Positions 8,858 to 17,448 of a stretch of DNA of 64,000 nt are shown here, in pieces. Position 1 is the first letter of the stretch, and every line of letters starts with the position of its first letter. This DNA is from Hydrogenophaga sp040372165 (GTDB taxonomy: Bacteria > Pseudomonadota > Gammaproteobacteria > Burkholderiales > Burkholderiaceae_C): contig NZ_BAABWG010000002.1 of the NCBI RefSeq assembly GCF_040372165.1, positions 124,001 to 188,000 of the forward strand, written 5' to 3'. The notes under the pieces are model-generated. The model did no database searches and was not told the DNA's origin. It saw only the letters and a list, made by a program, of their open reading frames with translations. The translations under genes and the position numbers were made by a program.

Positions 8858-10858
8858 CTAGAAATGGATGCCCCTCATCATCTGCTGCAGGGCCTCCGCT
8901 TCCGGCGAGAGCCGCGCGCGTCCGCCGCCGCTACCCTTGGCAGCGTCGGAGTCCGGGAACATGCGAAAGCTCGTGTTCATGATGATCTGGGCGATCCGTG
9001 GCACGAAGGCGTGCAGCGCCTGTCCGGTGACGCCCAGTCGGGTGGCAATGCGGACGGGTTTGAAAATGCAGGCCTGCGCCACCAGGTCAGCGGCCTCATC
9101 GGGACTGAGGGTGGGCACGTTGTTGTAGATCTTGGTGGGCGCGATCATGGGCGTGCGCACCAGCGGCATGTTGATGGTGGTGAAGGTCAGACCCTGGTCG
9201 GCAAATTCACTCGAAGCGCAGCGGGTCCAGGCGTCCAGTGCAGCTTTGCTGGCCACATAGGCCGAGAAGCGGGGCGCATTGGTGAGCACGCCAATCGAAC
9301 TGATGTTGACCACATGGCCCTTGCGCTTGGCCACCATGCCGGGCATCAGGCCCATGGTCACCCGCAGGCTGCCAAAGTAATTGAGCTGCATGGTGCGCTC
9401 GAAATCGTGGAAGCGGTCATAGCTGCTCTCGATGGCGCGCCGGATGGACCGGCCGGCGTTGTTGATGAGGAAGTCCACACCACCATGCTTTTCCTCCAGC
9501 AGGGCAACAAAGCGGTCGCAGTCTGCCATGTCGGCCAGGTCGGCGACATAGGCCACGAAGGAATGCCCCTTGGCTTTGGCCTCGGCGCAGGCTTCGTCCA
9601 GCTTGGCCTGGTCCCGGCCGCAGATGATGGTGGTGGCGCCAGCTTCGGAAAATTTGTGCGCAGCGGCCAGCCCGATGCCGGAGCTGCCACCGGTGATCAG
9701 GACCACTTTGCCTTCAACGGTGCCGCGCAGGCTGCGGTCGATGTGCAGGTCTGGGTCGAGGTGGCGCTCCCAGTAATCCCACAGGCGCCAGGCATAGTCT
9801 TTCAGGTTGGGGCATTCGATGCCGCTGCCTTTCAGGGCCGCCAGCGTCTCACGGCAGTCGAAACGGGTGGGGTAGTTGACGAAAGTGAGCATGTCCTCTG
9901 GCAAGCCCAGATCTTGCATCACCGCGTGATAGACACGGCGCACCGGGGCCAGTGCCATCAGGCCCTTTTTGACGCTGCGCGGAATGAAGCCCATCAGCGC
10001 TGCGTTGACGAACAGGTTCATCTTTGGCGCATGGGCGGCCTTGCTGAGAATGTCGAGCACATCGCCGACGCGGTAGCCGACCGGATCCACGAGGTGGAAG
10101 CAGGCGCCGCTCTTTCGCTTGTGGTGGCTGATGTGGTCGAGCGCATTGACCACGAAATCGACGGGCACGATGTTGATGCGACCGCCTTCGAGTCCGACAC
10201 TGGGCATCCAGGGTGGCAGGATCTGGCGCAGGCGCTGGATCAGCTTGAAGAAGTAGTAGATGCCATCAATCTTGTCCATCTCCCCTGTCTGACTGTCGCC
10301 GACAACGATGGCCGGCCTGTAGACCGACCAGGGCACTTTGCACTCTTCACGGACAACTTTCTCACTGTCGTGTTTGGTGCTGAAGTAGGGGTGATCGAGG
10401 TTTTCAGCTTCGCTGAACATGTCTTCGCGGAATACGCCCTCGTACAGGCCGGCAGATGCGATGGATGACACGTGGTGGAAGTGACCGGACCCAATGGCTT
10501 TGGCCAGCTCGACTGTGTGGCGTGTGCCGTCGATGTTCACCGCCACCTGGCTCTCTTCGTCGGCGTCCAGGTCGTAAACAGCAGCGAGATGGTAGAAGTG
10601 GTCAATGCCGGCGGCTTTGAGGCTCTTGATGTCTGTGGCGTCGAGGCCCAGCTTTTTCTGCGTGAGGTCGCCATGCACCGGGATGGCCCTTGTGCTTGCC
10701 GCGGACCCCTTGAGACCCCAATAGTCGTGCAAGGCCTTGACCTTGTGCTCGCTCTCGGCGCGAATCAGGAAGTAGACGACGGCGCCGCGGCGCTCCAGCA
10801 GCTTTTTGACCAGGCGCTTGCCGATGAAACCGGTCGCGCCGGTGACGAAATAATGCAT
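8858..10858 (-). CDS. fatty acyl-CoA reductase, two-domain SDR (Marinobacter FAR type)
   Basis: A 666-residue protein with two fused reductase domains. Residues 1-360 form an extended SDR of the male-sterility / thioester-reductase type, with GATGFIG at 7-13, HLAAVYD at 90-96 and a Y158xxxK162 catalytic pair. Residues about 382-620 form a classical SDR, with TGGSSGIG at 389-396, NNAG at 466-469, Ser520/521 and Y534xxxK538. Phrases such as REECKVPWSVYRP, GEMDKIDGIYYFFKLIQ and MQLNYFGS agree closely with what I recall of the Marinobacter FAR (about 661 residues), which reduces acyl-CoA to fatty alcohol with NADPH. Start set at 10858 (MHYFVTG) after AGAGGGAC. It is divergent from a phasin gene, suggesting a role in neutral-lipid or wax metabolism (inference). 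Confidence 0.85.
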   Translation of the reverse strand: MHYFVTGATGFIGKRLVKKLLERRGAVVYFLIRAESEHKVKALHDYWGLKGSAASTRAIPVHGDLTQKKLGLDATDIKSLKAAGIDHFYHLAAVYDLDADEESQVAVNIDGTRHTVELAKAIGSGHFHHVSSIASAGLYEGVFREDMFSEAENLDHPYFSTKHDSEKVVREECKVPWSVYRPAIVVGDSQTGEMDKIDGIYYFFKLIQRLRQILPPWMPSVGLEGGRINIVPVDFVVNALDHISHHKRKSGACFHLVDPVGYRVGDVLDILSKAAHAPKMNLFVNAALMGFIPRSVKKGLMALAPVRRVYHAVMQDLGLPEDMLTFVNYPTRFDCRETLAALKGSGIECPNLKDYAWRLWDYWERHLDPDLHIDRSLRGTVEGKVVLITGGSSGIGLAAAHKFSEAGATTIICGRDQAKLDEACAEAKAKGHSFVAYVADLADMADCDRFVALLEEKHGGVDFLINNAGRSIRRAIESSYDRFHDFERTMQLNYFGSLRVTMGLMPGMVAKRKGHVVNISSIGVLTNAPRFSAYVASKAALDAWTRCASSEFADQGLTFTTINMPLVRTPMIAPTKIYNNVPTLSPDEAADLVAQACIFKPVRIATRLGVTGQALHAFVPRIAQIIMNTSFRMFPDSDAAKGSGGGRARLSPEAEALQQMMRGIHF

Positions 10859-10936
10859 GTGGGTCCCTCTCGTGTTGGTGTGGTGGCCTGTTGCAGTGCC
10901 ATCGACGTCAGCTCCATTCGCCATTGTTGACGATGA

Positions 10937-10975
10937 TGGCCGCATTCAGATGCGCAGAAACCCCGAATGCGGCCA
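10937..10975. promoter_or_regulatory. long inverted repeat in the reductase-phasin divergent spacer
   Basis: Perfect 11-bp arms TGGCCGCATTC (10937-10947) and GAATGCGGCCA (10965-10975) are separated by 17 nt. No T-run follows on either strand, so it is not a simple terminator. It lies in the 273-bp gap between divergent genes (10859-11131), where an operator is plausible. The rest of the gap shows no gene. Confidence 0.4.
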
Positions 10976-11131
10976 CCTTGCCCCATGGCCAGTCCCATGG
11001 ATCTGCATTTAGTCAGCTGCCTCTACACATCGCATGGACCAGCCCCTAGAGTGATTGTGTTACCTCTTGTCTTGCGTGCCCTGCACGCAACTGCACACGG
11101 GGGAGGTGGTTCAATCAAACTCGGAGTGATC

Positions 11132-11692
11132 ATGGTAAAGAAAGTCCAGAAAAAATCATCCTCGTCCAAGAAGTCTGCATCGAACGGACCGCTTTCCAGC
11201 GCCGTGCGTGACTCCGCCCAGCAGATCTGGCTGGCTGGACTGGGCGCCTTCTCAAAGGCCCAGGAAGAGGGCGGAAAAGTGTTTGAAACACTGGTCAAGG
11301 AAGGCGTGACGCTGCAGCGCAAGACCCAGGCTGTGGCAGAAGACCGGATCAATGAAGCGTCGACCCGTGTCTCCAGTATGGCCAACGATATTTCTTCCAA
11401 GGCACAAGGTCAGTGGGACAAGCTGGAGACCATTTTTGAAGAGCGTGTGGCCAAGGCGCTGGGCAAGCTGGGTGTGCCGTCGGCTCGTGACATCGATGAG
11501 CTGATGGACCGCGTTGAAGCTTTGACAGCGCAGGTGACGTCATTGGGCGGCGTGCCGGTGACTCCCAAGAAGGCGCCAGCGCGCAAGGCGGCGGGCAAGA
11601 AGGCACCTGCGCGCAAGCGAGCTGCCAGCCCATCGGCCACTGCGAAGAAAACCTCTTCGCGCAAGACCCCAGCGCGCAAGCGGAGCAGCTGA
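11132..11692 (+). CDS. phasin-family polyhydroxyalkanoate granule-associated protein
   Basis: A 186-residue protein of the PhaF/PhaI type. After a Lys/Ser-rich start (MVKKVQKKSSSSKKS) comes the phasin helical core, SSAVRDSAQQIWLAGLGAFS then KAQEEGGKVFETLVKEGVTL, which coats carbon-storage granules. A predicted coiled-coil runs through about residue 125 (RDIDELMDRVEALTAQVTSL). The C-terminal 50 residues are histone-H1-like (KKAPARKAAGKKAPARKRA), the DNA-binding tail that in PhaF/PhaM-type proteins links granules to the nucleoid. The start at 11132 follows 'tcggag' and matches family starts; an upstream in-frame extension is rejected. Confidence 0.88.
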   Translation: MVKKVQKKSSSSKKSASNGPLSSAVRDSAQQIWLAGLGAFSKAQEEGGKVFETLVKEGVTLQRKTQAVAEDRINEASTRVSSMANDISSKAQGQWDKLETIFEERVAKALGKLGVPSARDIDELMDRVEALTAQVTSLGGVPVTPKKAPARKAAGKKAPARKRAASPSATAKKTSSRKTPARKRSS

Positions 11693-11740
11693 TGATGGGT
11701 GGCGGCGGCATTGACCGTCCTCATGGGTAACCAGAAGGAG

Positions 11741-11764
11741 AAGGGGCCAAGAGGTCCCTTTTTT
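11741..11764 (+). terminator. rho-independent terminator after the phasin gene
   Basis: Stem AAGGGGCC / GGTCCCTT with one G-T wobble and a 4-nt loop, running directly into TTTTTT. It is 49 nt past the phasin stop. Confidence 0.8.
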
Positions 11765-11826
11765 GTGTCAGACGCGATTGCTGCGATGCAGCAACATGAT
11801 TGCGTCCTAGCCTCTACACTGTTTCT

Positions 11827-13041
11827 ATGAGCATCAATTCTGCAGGCGAGCGGAGTCACGCGTCCCCGCGCATTGCACTGGCACTGGCGGGGGGAGGCCC
11901 CTTGGGTGCCATCTACGAAATCGGAGCCTTGTGCGCCCTCGACGATTGTCTTGATGGCATTGACTTCAATGCCTGCGATCACTATGTTGGCGTCTCAGCC
12001 GGAGGGTTCATCGTGGCAGGGCTTGCCAACGGGCAAACCCCGCACGAATTGTGTGTCTCCTTTATCGATGACGAGTCATCGGCCGAGCGATTCGATCCGG
12101 CCTGGCTGATGAAGCCGGCGTGGGCCGAGCTGCTGTCGCGGGCGCAACGCCTTCCAGGCCTGCTGGGCAGCGCCTTGTGGGCATGGGGCGTTGGTGGCAA
12201 GCCTTTGAGTCAGGCGTTCGAGCGCATGGGCGCGTTGCTGCCCACGGGCGTGCTGGACAACAGCGATATCCACACGCAGATCGAGCGCTTGTTCAGCATG
12301 CCAGGACGGACCAATGATTTCCGAAAGCTCCGCGCCAGGCTGACACTGGTCGCCACAGAGCTGGACACTGGCGAGGCCACCCCGTTCGGACGCCCGGGGC
12401 TTGACCATGTGCCCATCTCCAAGGCCATACAGGCCAGCGCGGCACTGCCGGGACTGTTTCCTCCTGTGGAAGTGGGAGGCAAACACTATGTCGATGGCGC
12501 CCTGAAGAAGACAATGCACGCGACGGTGGCGCTGGAAGACGGGGTTGATCTTCTGGTTTGCTTGAACCCGCTGGTACCCTTTCATGCGGACCCGAAGGTC
12601 CAGCATGATCAGCGCATTCCTTCATTGATTGAAGGTGGATTCCCGGCCGTGATGAGCCAGACGTTCCGCTCCATGATCCACTCGCGCCTGGAGTTGGGCT
12701 TCAAGCACTACGAGAGAGCCTACCCCGACACCGATATCGTCCTGGTGGAACCAGACCAGCGGGACGCGGAGCTCTTTTTTGCCAATACGTTCAGCTATCG
12801 CCAGCGCCGCGAAATGGCCGAGCATGCTTATCAGCAAACACGCCGCTGGTTGCTGGCCAACCGGCAAGCCTTGATGGGCAAGCTCGAGCGTCATGGGGTG
12901 ACACTCAACATTCGCGCTGCGCAAGACCCAGATGCCCGGCTGCTGGGCTCGGGTAGTCGACACTCTGAAGTGGCACGTCGCCTGGACCGAACGCTCGATG
13001 ATCTTGAGCGGCACATGCATGCTATGGGTGGGGGACATTGA
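11827..13041 (+). CDS. patatin-like phospholipase
   Basis: A 404-residue Ser-Asp dyad lipid acyl hydrolase. The oxyanion loop is ALAGGGPLGAIYEIGAL near residue 20, the nucleophile elbow GxSxG is YVGVSAGGFI, and the catalytic Asp is in HYVDGALKKT (DGA). A C-terminal extension of about 180 residues beyond the patatin core contains QTFRSMIHSRLELGFKHYE and VLVEPDQRDAELFF, a pattern seen in bacterial patatins of unknown substrate. The ATG at 11827 is chosen over an upstream TTG; no strong ribosome site is visible. The next gene, a TetR regulator, starts 3 nt after the stop, so the two are probably co-transcribed. Proximity to the phasin and reductase genes suggests lipid turnover. Confidence 0.88.
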   Translation: MSINSAGERSHASPRIALALAGGGPLGAIYEIGALCALDDCLDGIDFNACDHYVGVSAGGFIVAGLANGQTPHELCVSFIDDESSAERFDPAWLMKPAWAELLSRAQRLPGLLGSALWAWGVGGKPLSQAFERMGALLPTGVLDNSDIHTQIERLFSMPGRTNDFRKLRARLTLVATELDTGEATPFGRPGLDHVPISKAIQASAALPGLFPPVEVGGKHYVDGALKKTMHATVALEDGVDLLVCLNPLVPFHADPKVQHDQRIPSLIEGGFPAVMSQTFRSMIHSRLELGFKHYERAYPDTDIVLVEPDQRDAELFFANTFSYRQRREMAEHAYQQTRRWLLANRQALMGKLERHGVTLNIRAAQDPDARLLGSGSRHSEVARRLDRTLDDLERHMHAMGGGH

Positions 13042-13044
13042 GTC

Positions 13045-13704
13045 ATGGCCAAAAAAGCCCCGCGCCGCACCGCTGAGCGTATCCTGGAGACAAGCCTGGA
13101 GCTGTTCAATCGCTTCGGCGAGCCGAACGTTTCCACCACGCTCATCTCGTCGGAAATGAGCATCAGTCCGGGGAATCTCTACTACCACTACCCGGCCAAG
13201 GACGAGTTGATCAATGCGCTGTTCAACCGCTACCAGCATGACATGGAAGAGCTGCTGGGCGCGGCAGAGGGAGTGCGAAACGTCGAGGATGCTTGGTTCT
13301 TCCTGCACTCGCAGTTCGAGATCATCTGGGCGTACCGGTTTCTCTATCGCGATCTCAACGACCTGCTCTCCCGCAATCGCTTGCTGGAGACCCGGCTGCA
13401 GGAGGTACTCAAACACAAGGTCAATGCCTTTCGTGCCATGCTGGATGCTATGCGTCTGGCCGGTGCAGTCGACATGGATAGCCGTGAAATGACGCCGCTG
13501 GCCAACAACATGGTGGTGGTGCTGACTTACTGGTTGAGCTACGAGTATGTGCGCGATCCCCGGCACGCGCTGGAAGACGAGAACGCGGAGCGATCTCTGC
13601 TGCGGGGTGCTGGTCAGGTTTTGGGTCTGCTGTCTCCCTATATGGAGCCGGCACAGAGAACGCACCTGATGGAACTGACGGGGGCTTACCAGGTGCCTGA
13701 CTGA
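13045..13704 (+). CDS. TetR family transcriptional regulator
   Basis: A 219-residue regulator. The helix-turn-helix is in the N-terminus (TAERILETSLELFNRFGEPN, STTLISSEMSISPGNLYYHY, residues about 9-45). The C-terminal domain has helices DAWFFLHSQFEIIWAYRFLY and DLNDLLSRNRLLETRLQEVL. The closest general type is the TetR_C 'YYHYPAKDELI' group. It lies 3 nt after the patatin gene and 65 nt before the TPR-like gene, so it probably regulates this local unit, but no obvious palindrome was found in front of the patatin gene. The ligand is unknown. Confidence 0.88.
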   Translation: MAKKAPRRTAERILETSLELFNRFGEPNVSTTLISSEMSISPGNLYYHYPAKDELINALFNRYQHDMEELLGAAEGVRNVEDAWFFLHSQFEIIWAYRFLYRDLNDLLSRNRLLETRLQEVLKHKVNAFRAMLDAMRLAGAVDMDSREMTPLANNMVVVLTYWLSYEYVRDPRHALEDENAERSLLRGAGQVLGLLSPYMEPAQRTHLMELTGAYQVPD

Positions 13705-13769
13705 AATTGTTGGAAGATTCGTTCAGCAGTGCGGGGAGGATGAACGACGCAAGTACAGGAGACAACCGC

Positions 13770-14540
13770 ATGGAACACTGGACAGAGAGCAAATGTCGGT
13801 CGCCCGAGGTGTATACCGCTGGCCGGGTTCGCGCGCAGTGGCAGCGCCTGCACAGCGGGGACCTGGAGCCGCTACCGAGCCATGAGGCTTTACTCGATGG
13901 CTGGGTCAGCTACCACAACGGCGATTTCGAGGCGGCAGCTCGCAAAGGGCTCTCCCTCGGGCTCAAGGGCATGACCCTGGCCAATCAGGCCTCTTGTATT
14001 TACGCGACCTATGTCGAGCCTTCAGAGAAGCGCCGGCTGGACATGCTCATCGAGGTCGCCGAGCGAGCGCTGCTGCAGCAGCGCGACGAACCTGGCAACC
14101 CCAACGCCTGGTATTGGCATGCGTACGCTCTGGGGCGATTCAGCCAGGGGGTGAGCGTGGCCAAAGGGCTGGCTCAGGGTCTGGGCGAGCGCATTGTCCG
14201 GTCCCTGCGCGAGACGATTCGTTTGTCACCCAGGCACCCCAATGCGCACCTGGCGCTTGCCCGGTTTCATGCCGAAGTGATCGACAAGGTGGGCAGTCTG
14301 GTGGGGGGCATGACCTATGGAGCCAACCAGGTCGAGGGCATGGCCTTGTACCGCAAGGCGCTGGATCTCTGTCCGTCGCTGATCACCTTGCATGAGTGTG
14401 CGGCAGGGTGGCTCATGGTCGAAGGCGAGAATGGCCTGACCCAGGCAGAGAGCTTGCGCCAGCGGGCGGAGTCGTACGAACCGGCGGATGCCATGGAGGC
14501 TTTGTACGTGGAATCGATCCGGGCAGATCTGGCGGGCTGA
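13770..14540 (+). CDS. TPR-like conserved hypothetical protein
   Basis: A 256-residue soluble, mostly helical protein with no signal peptide. Start chosen at 13770 (MEHWTESKCRSPEVY) because AGGAGA lies 8 nt upstream; an ATG at 13740 has its Shine-Dalgarno directly abutting. Helical pairs resembling tetratricopeptide repeats are visible: ALLDGWVSYHNGDFEAAARK, NPNAWYWHAYALGRFSQGVS, SPRHPNAHLALARFHAEVID and GMALYRKALDLCPSLITLHE. This suggests a protein-interaction scaffold. It lies downstream of patatin and TetR genes on the same strand. Specific function not recognised. Confidence 0.75.
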   Translation: MEHWTESKCRSPEVYTAGRVRAQWQRLHSGDLEPLPSHEALLDGWVSYHNGDFEAAARKGLSLGLKGMTLANQASCIYATYVEPSEKRRLDMLIEVAERALLQQRDEPGNPNAWYWHAYALGRFSQGVSVAKGLAQGLGERIVRSLRETIRLSPRHPNAHLALARFHAEVIDKVGSLVGGMTYGANQVEGMALYRKALDLCPSLITLHECAAGWLMVEGENGLTQAESLRQRAESYEPADAMEALYVESIRADLAG

Positions 14541-14573
14541 GCAACCTCCTCGGGCCGGCGCATAATCCATGCC

Positions 14574-15509
14574 ATGGAGACCAAGTGGCTTGAGGATTTT
14601 GTGAGTCTGGCTGAAACACGCAGTTTCAGCCGCTCGGCGCAATTGCGGCATGTAACCCAGCCAGCGTTCTCGCGCCGTATCCAGTCCCTGGAAGCCTGGG
14701 CGGGTACCGACCTGGTCGACCGGACCTCTTACCCTACGCGTCTGACGGCGGCTGGTCAGGTTCTGTACGAGCAGTCACTGGAGCTGCTGCGGAGCCTGCA
14801 AACCACGCGCTCCATGGTGCGGGCCTACCGAACCACAGGGCAGGACACGATCGAGTTTGCAGTGCCGCATACGTTGGCCTTCACATTCTTTCCGGGGTGG
14901 TTGTCCGGGTTGCGCGGCCACATCACGCCAATCAAAAGCAAGCTGATGGCGTCCAATGTGCACGATGCGGTACTGCGCATGGTGGAGAGCAGTTGTGACG
15001 TGCTCATTTCATACCATCTGGCCAATCAGCCCATTCCGCTGGACACCACGCACTATGAGATGCTGCAACTGGGCAACGAGGTGCTTTCACCCTATGTGCG
15101 CCCCAACGCGCAGGGGGCGCCAAAGCACGCTCTGCCGGGGACGGCGGCAAGCCCTTTGCCCTATCTGGCCTATTCCGATGTGGCCTACATGGGGCGGGCC
15201 GTGGAGCAAATGCTCAAGCAGGGGCGTGAGCCTGTGTTTCTGAACCGCATCTATGAAACCGACATGGCTGAGAGTCTCAAGGCGATGGCCCTGGAAGGCC
15301 ATGGCGTCGCGTTTCTTCCCGAAAGCGCCGTGCGCAACGAGGTGCGCACCGGGCGGCTGGTGCGCGCTGGCGAAGGGTACGAAATTGTTCTGGACATTCG
15401 CATCTACCGGGAGCGCAAGAGCCCCCGAAAGCCCAAACCGGCACTGGAGGTGTTCTGGAATGAGTTGCGAGCCCATCAGGAAGCGCTGAACGAACAGCCG
15501 CCTGCCTGA
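14574..15509 (+). CDS. LysR family transcriptional regulator
   Basis: A 311-residue LysR regulator. The N-terminal winged helix-turn-helix is METKWLEDFVSLAETRSFSR then SAQLRHVTQPAFSRRIQSLE, residues 1-60. The remainder is the two-lobed effector domain, with FAVPHTLAFTFFPGWLSGLR and a C-terminal MALEGHGVAFLPESAVRNEV. It starts 33 nt after the TPR-like gene and precedes pyrC by 38 nt on the same strand. Since LysR genes usually regulate a divergent partner and none exists here, its target is unclear. Effector unknown. Confidence 0.92.
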   Translation: METKWLEDFVSLAETRSFSRSAQLRHVTQPAFSRRIQSLEAWAGTDLVDRTSYPTRLTAAGQVLYEQSLELLRSLQTTRSMVRAYRTTGQDTIEFAVPHTLAFTFFPGWLSGLRGHITPIKSKLMASNVHDAVLRMVESSCDVLISYHLANQPIPLDTTHYEMLQLGNEVLSPYVRPNAQGAPKHALPGTAASPLPYLAYSDVAYMGRAVEQMLKQGREPVFLNRIYETDMAESLKAMALEGHGVAFLPESAVRNEVRTGRLVRAGEGYEIVLDIRIYRERKSPRKPKPALEVFWNELRAHQEALNEQPPA

Positions 15510-15547
15510 TCTGAGCCAGGAGCGCCGGCATTTGAGACAATGCTGTC

Positions 15548-16591
15548 ATGAACGCATCTGTCGACACCCTGACCATTACCCGCCCGGACGACTGGCACCT
15601 GCACGTCCGTGACGGCAACGCCCTTCATACGGTGGTGCCGCACACAGCTGCCCAATTTGGGCGGGCCATCATCATGCCCAACCTCAAGCCGCCGGTGACG
15701 ACGGCTGAGCAGGCGTTGGCCTACAAGCAGCGTATCCTGGCCGCTGTGCCGGCCGGCCTGGCTTTTGAGCCACTGATGACGCTCTATCTCACAGACAACC
15801 TGCCACCCGAAGAGATCCGGCGCGCCAAGGACGCCGGCGTGGTCGCCTGCAAGCTCTATCCGGCCGGCGCCACCACCAACAGCGATGCCGGAGTGACCGA
15901 CATCCGCAAGACATACGCCACCCTGGAAGCCATGGAGAAGGCGGGTTTGTTGCTGCTGGTGCACGGCGAGGTGACCTCGCCCGAGATAGACCTGTTTGAC
16001 CGGGAAGCGATCTTCATCGAGCAGCAACTGGCCCCTCTGCGCAAGGACTTCCCGGGCCTGAAGATTGTGATGGAGCACATCACGACGCGCGACGCGGCCC
16101 AGTATGTGGCCGAAGCAGACGCCAACCTGGGTGCCACCATCACGGCCCATCACTTGCTGTTCAACCGCAATGCCATCTTCACGGGCGGCATTCGGCCCCA
16201 CTACTACTGCCTGCCTGTGCTCAAGCGTGAGGTGCACCGCCAGGCGCTGGTGGCTGCCGCCACGAGCGGCAATGCCAAGTTTTTTCTGGGCACGGACAGC
16301 GCGCCCCATCCGGCGCATCTCAAGGAGCATGCCACAGGTTGCGCCGGTTGCTACACCGCCCATGCGGCCATCGAGATGTATGCCGAAGTCTTTGATGCTG
16401 CCGGCGTCCTCGACAGGCTTGAAGGATTTGCCAGTTTCCATGGTCCGGATTTCTATGGGCTTGCGCGCAACCAGGGCACCATCACGTTGCGCCGCGAGGC
16501 CTGGACGCCAGATGCCGAGTTCGCGTTTGGGGAAGCTCAGCTCAAACCGCTTCGCTCTGGCGAGTCCCTGCCCTGGCGCATGGAGAGCTGA
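15548..16591 (+). CDS. pyrC: dihydroorotase
   Basis: Third step of pyrimidine synthesis, interconverting carbamoyl-aspartate and dihydroorotate. The 347 residues are the type II (E. coli PyrC) length. Zinc ligands HLHVRDG are at the N-terminus. The carboxylated Lys is in VACKLYPAGATTNSDAGV, later metal-binding His in LLVHGEVTSPEID and IVMEHITTRDAAQ, and the catalytic Asp in FLGTDSAPHPAHLKE. It is followed 6 nt later by a DUF3025 gene, suggesting an operon. Confidence 0.97.
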   Translation: MNASVDTLTITRPDDWHLHVRDGNALHTVVPHTAAQFGRAIIMPNLKPPVTTAEQALAYKQRILAAVPAGLAFEPLMTLYLTDNLPPEEIRRAKDAGVVACKLYPAGATTNSDAGVTDIRKTYATLEAMEKAGLLLLVHGEVTSPEIDLFDREAIFIEQQLAPLRKDFPGLKIVMEHITTRDAAQYVAEADANLGATITAHHLLFNRNAIFTGGIRPHYYCLPVLKREVHRQALVAAATSGNAKFFLGTDSAPHPAHLKEHATGCAGCYTAHAAIEMYAEVFDAAGVLDRLEGFASFHGPDFYGLARNQGTITLRREAWTPDAEFAFGEAQLKPLRSGESLPWRMES

Positions 16592-16597
16592 TCACGC

Positions 16598-17410
16598 ATG
16601 CAGGGAGGCGGGGAAGCCAAGACTGACGTTGATGGGTGGGGCGTTGGCAACTGGCAGTCACCCTGGTTCGATGATGTCCGCACAGACGGCAAAGCCGTGG
16701 CAGAAGCCTGCCATGCGGGCAGGCTTCTGCCCGAAGCGCTGTCCATGCATGTGGCCCAGGCTTACCCTGCCTGGACCGGCCCGAGCTTTGTGCCCCAGAC
16801 AGCACTTCCCGAGGGACAGGCTTATGAGAGTTTCATCTTCCAAACCCGGCAGGTACCGACCCGGGAAGGCTTGCATGATTTTTTCAATGCCTTGATCTGG
16901 ATGCGGTTTCCGGGTACCAAGTTGTGTCTTAACCGCTTGCAGGCGGCGCAAATTCAGGCGGATGGCGTGCAGTCAAGGCGTGGCCCCGTCAGGGATGCCA
17001 TCACTGTTTTTGACGAGAACGCGGCATTGCTGCAAGCGCCGGATACCCTCTGGGAGGCTTTGCTGGCCCGCGACTGGGTCAAGGCGTTTGTCGAGCTTCG
17101 GCCGTTGTGGGCGCAGGCGCGCATCGTGTTGTTCGGTCATGCCTTGCTGGAGAAGCTGGTGGAGCCGTACAAGTCCATCACGGCGCATGTGTTTCGACAG
17201 AAAGTGCCACTTTCGCTGGGGTCGGACCTGAGCGCCTGGGACGCATGGCTGGCCGGGTCGCTGGATGCCTCCGTTCTGGCAGCAAAGCCGTTTACGCCTT
17301 TGCCGGTCATGGGTCTGCCGGGCTGGTGCGAAGAAAACGAAGACGCTGCATACTACGCCGATCGTTCGGTGTTTCGTCCGCCCAGACCTGCGGTGCAAGC
17401 TGGCCGCTGA
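16598..17410 (+). CDS. DUF3025 domain protein
   Basis: A 270-residue cytoplasmic protein of uncharacterised family DUF3025. Its diagnostic stretch is YESFIFQTRQVPTREGLHDF followed by FNALIWMRFPGTKLCLNRLQ, near residues 78-115. The C-terminal part has RDWVKAFVELRPLWAQARIV and LFGHALLEKLVEPYKSITAH. It is 6 nt after pyrC and probably co-transcribed; pyrC-DUF3025 adjacency is usual in betaproteobacteria as far as I recall. No catalytic motif identified. Confidence 0.85.
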   Translation: MQGGGEAKTDVDGWGVGNWQSPWFDDVRTDGKAVAEACHAGRLLPEALSMHVAQAYPAWTGPSFVPQTALPEGQAYESFIFQTRQVPTREGLHDFFNALIWMRFPGTKLCLNRLQAAQIQADGVQSRRGPVRDAITVFDENAALLQAPDTLWEALLARDWVKAFVELRPLWAQARIVLFGHALLEKLVEPYKSITAHVFRQKVPLSLGSDLSAWDAWLAGSLDASVLAAKPFTPLPVMGLPGWCEENEDAAYYADRSVFRPPRPAVQAGR

Positions 17411-17448
17411 CGTCCACCCTTTCATTTCTTGCTCGGGCCTAACCTGTC

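Noticed and set aside
8306..10468. 720-codon plus-strand open frame opposite the fatty acyl-CoA reductase
   Set aside because: An antisense shadow of a high-GC gene; the minus-strand product has clear paired SDR motifs.
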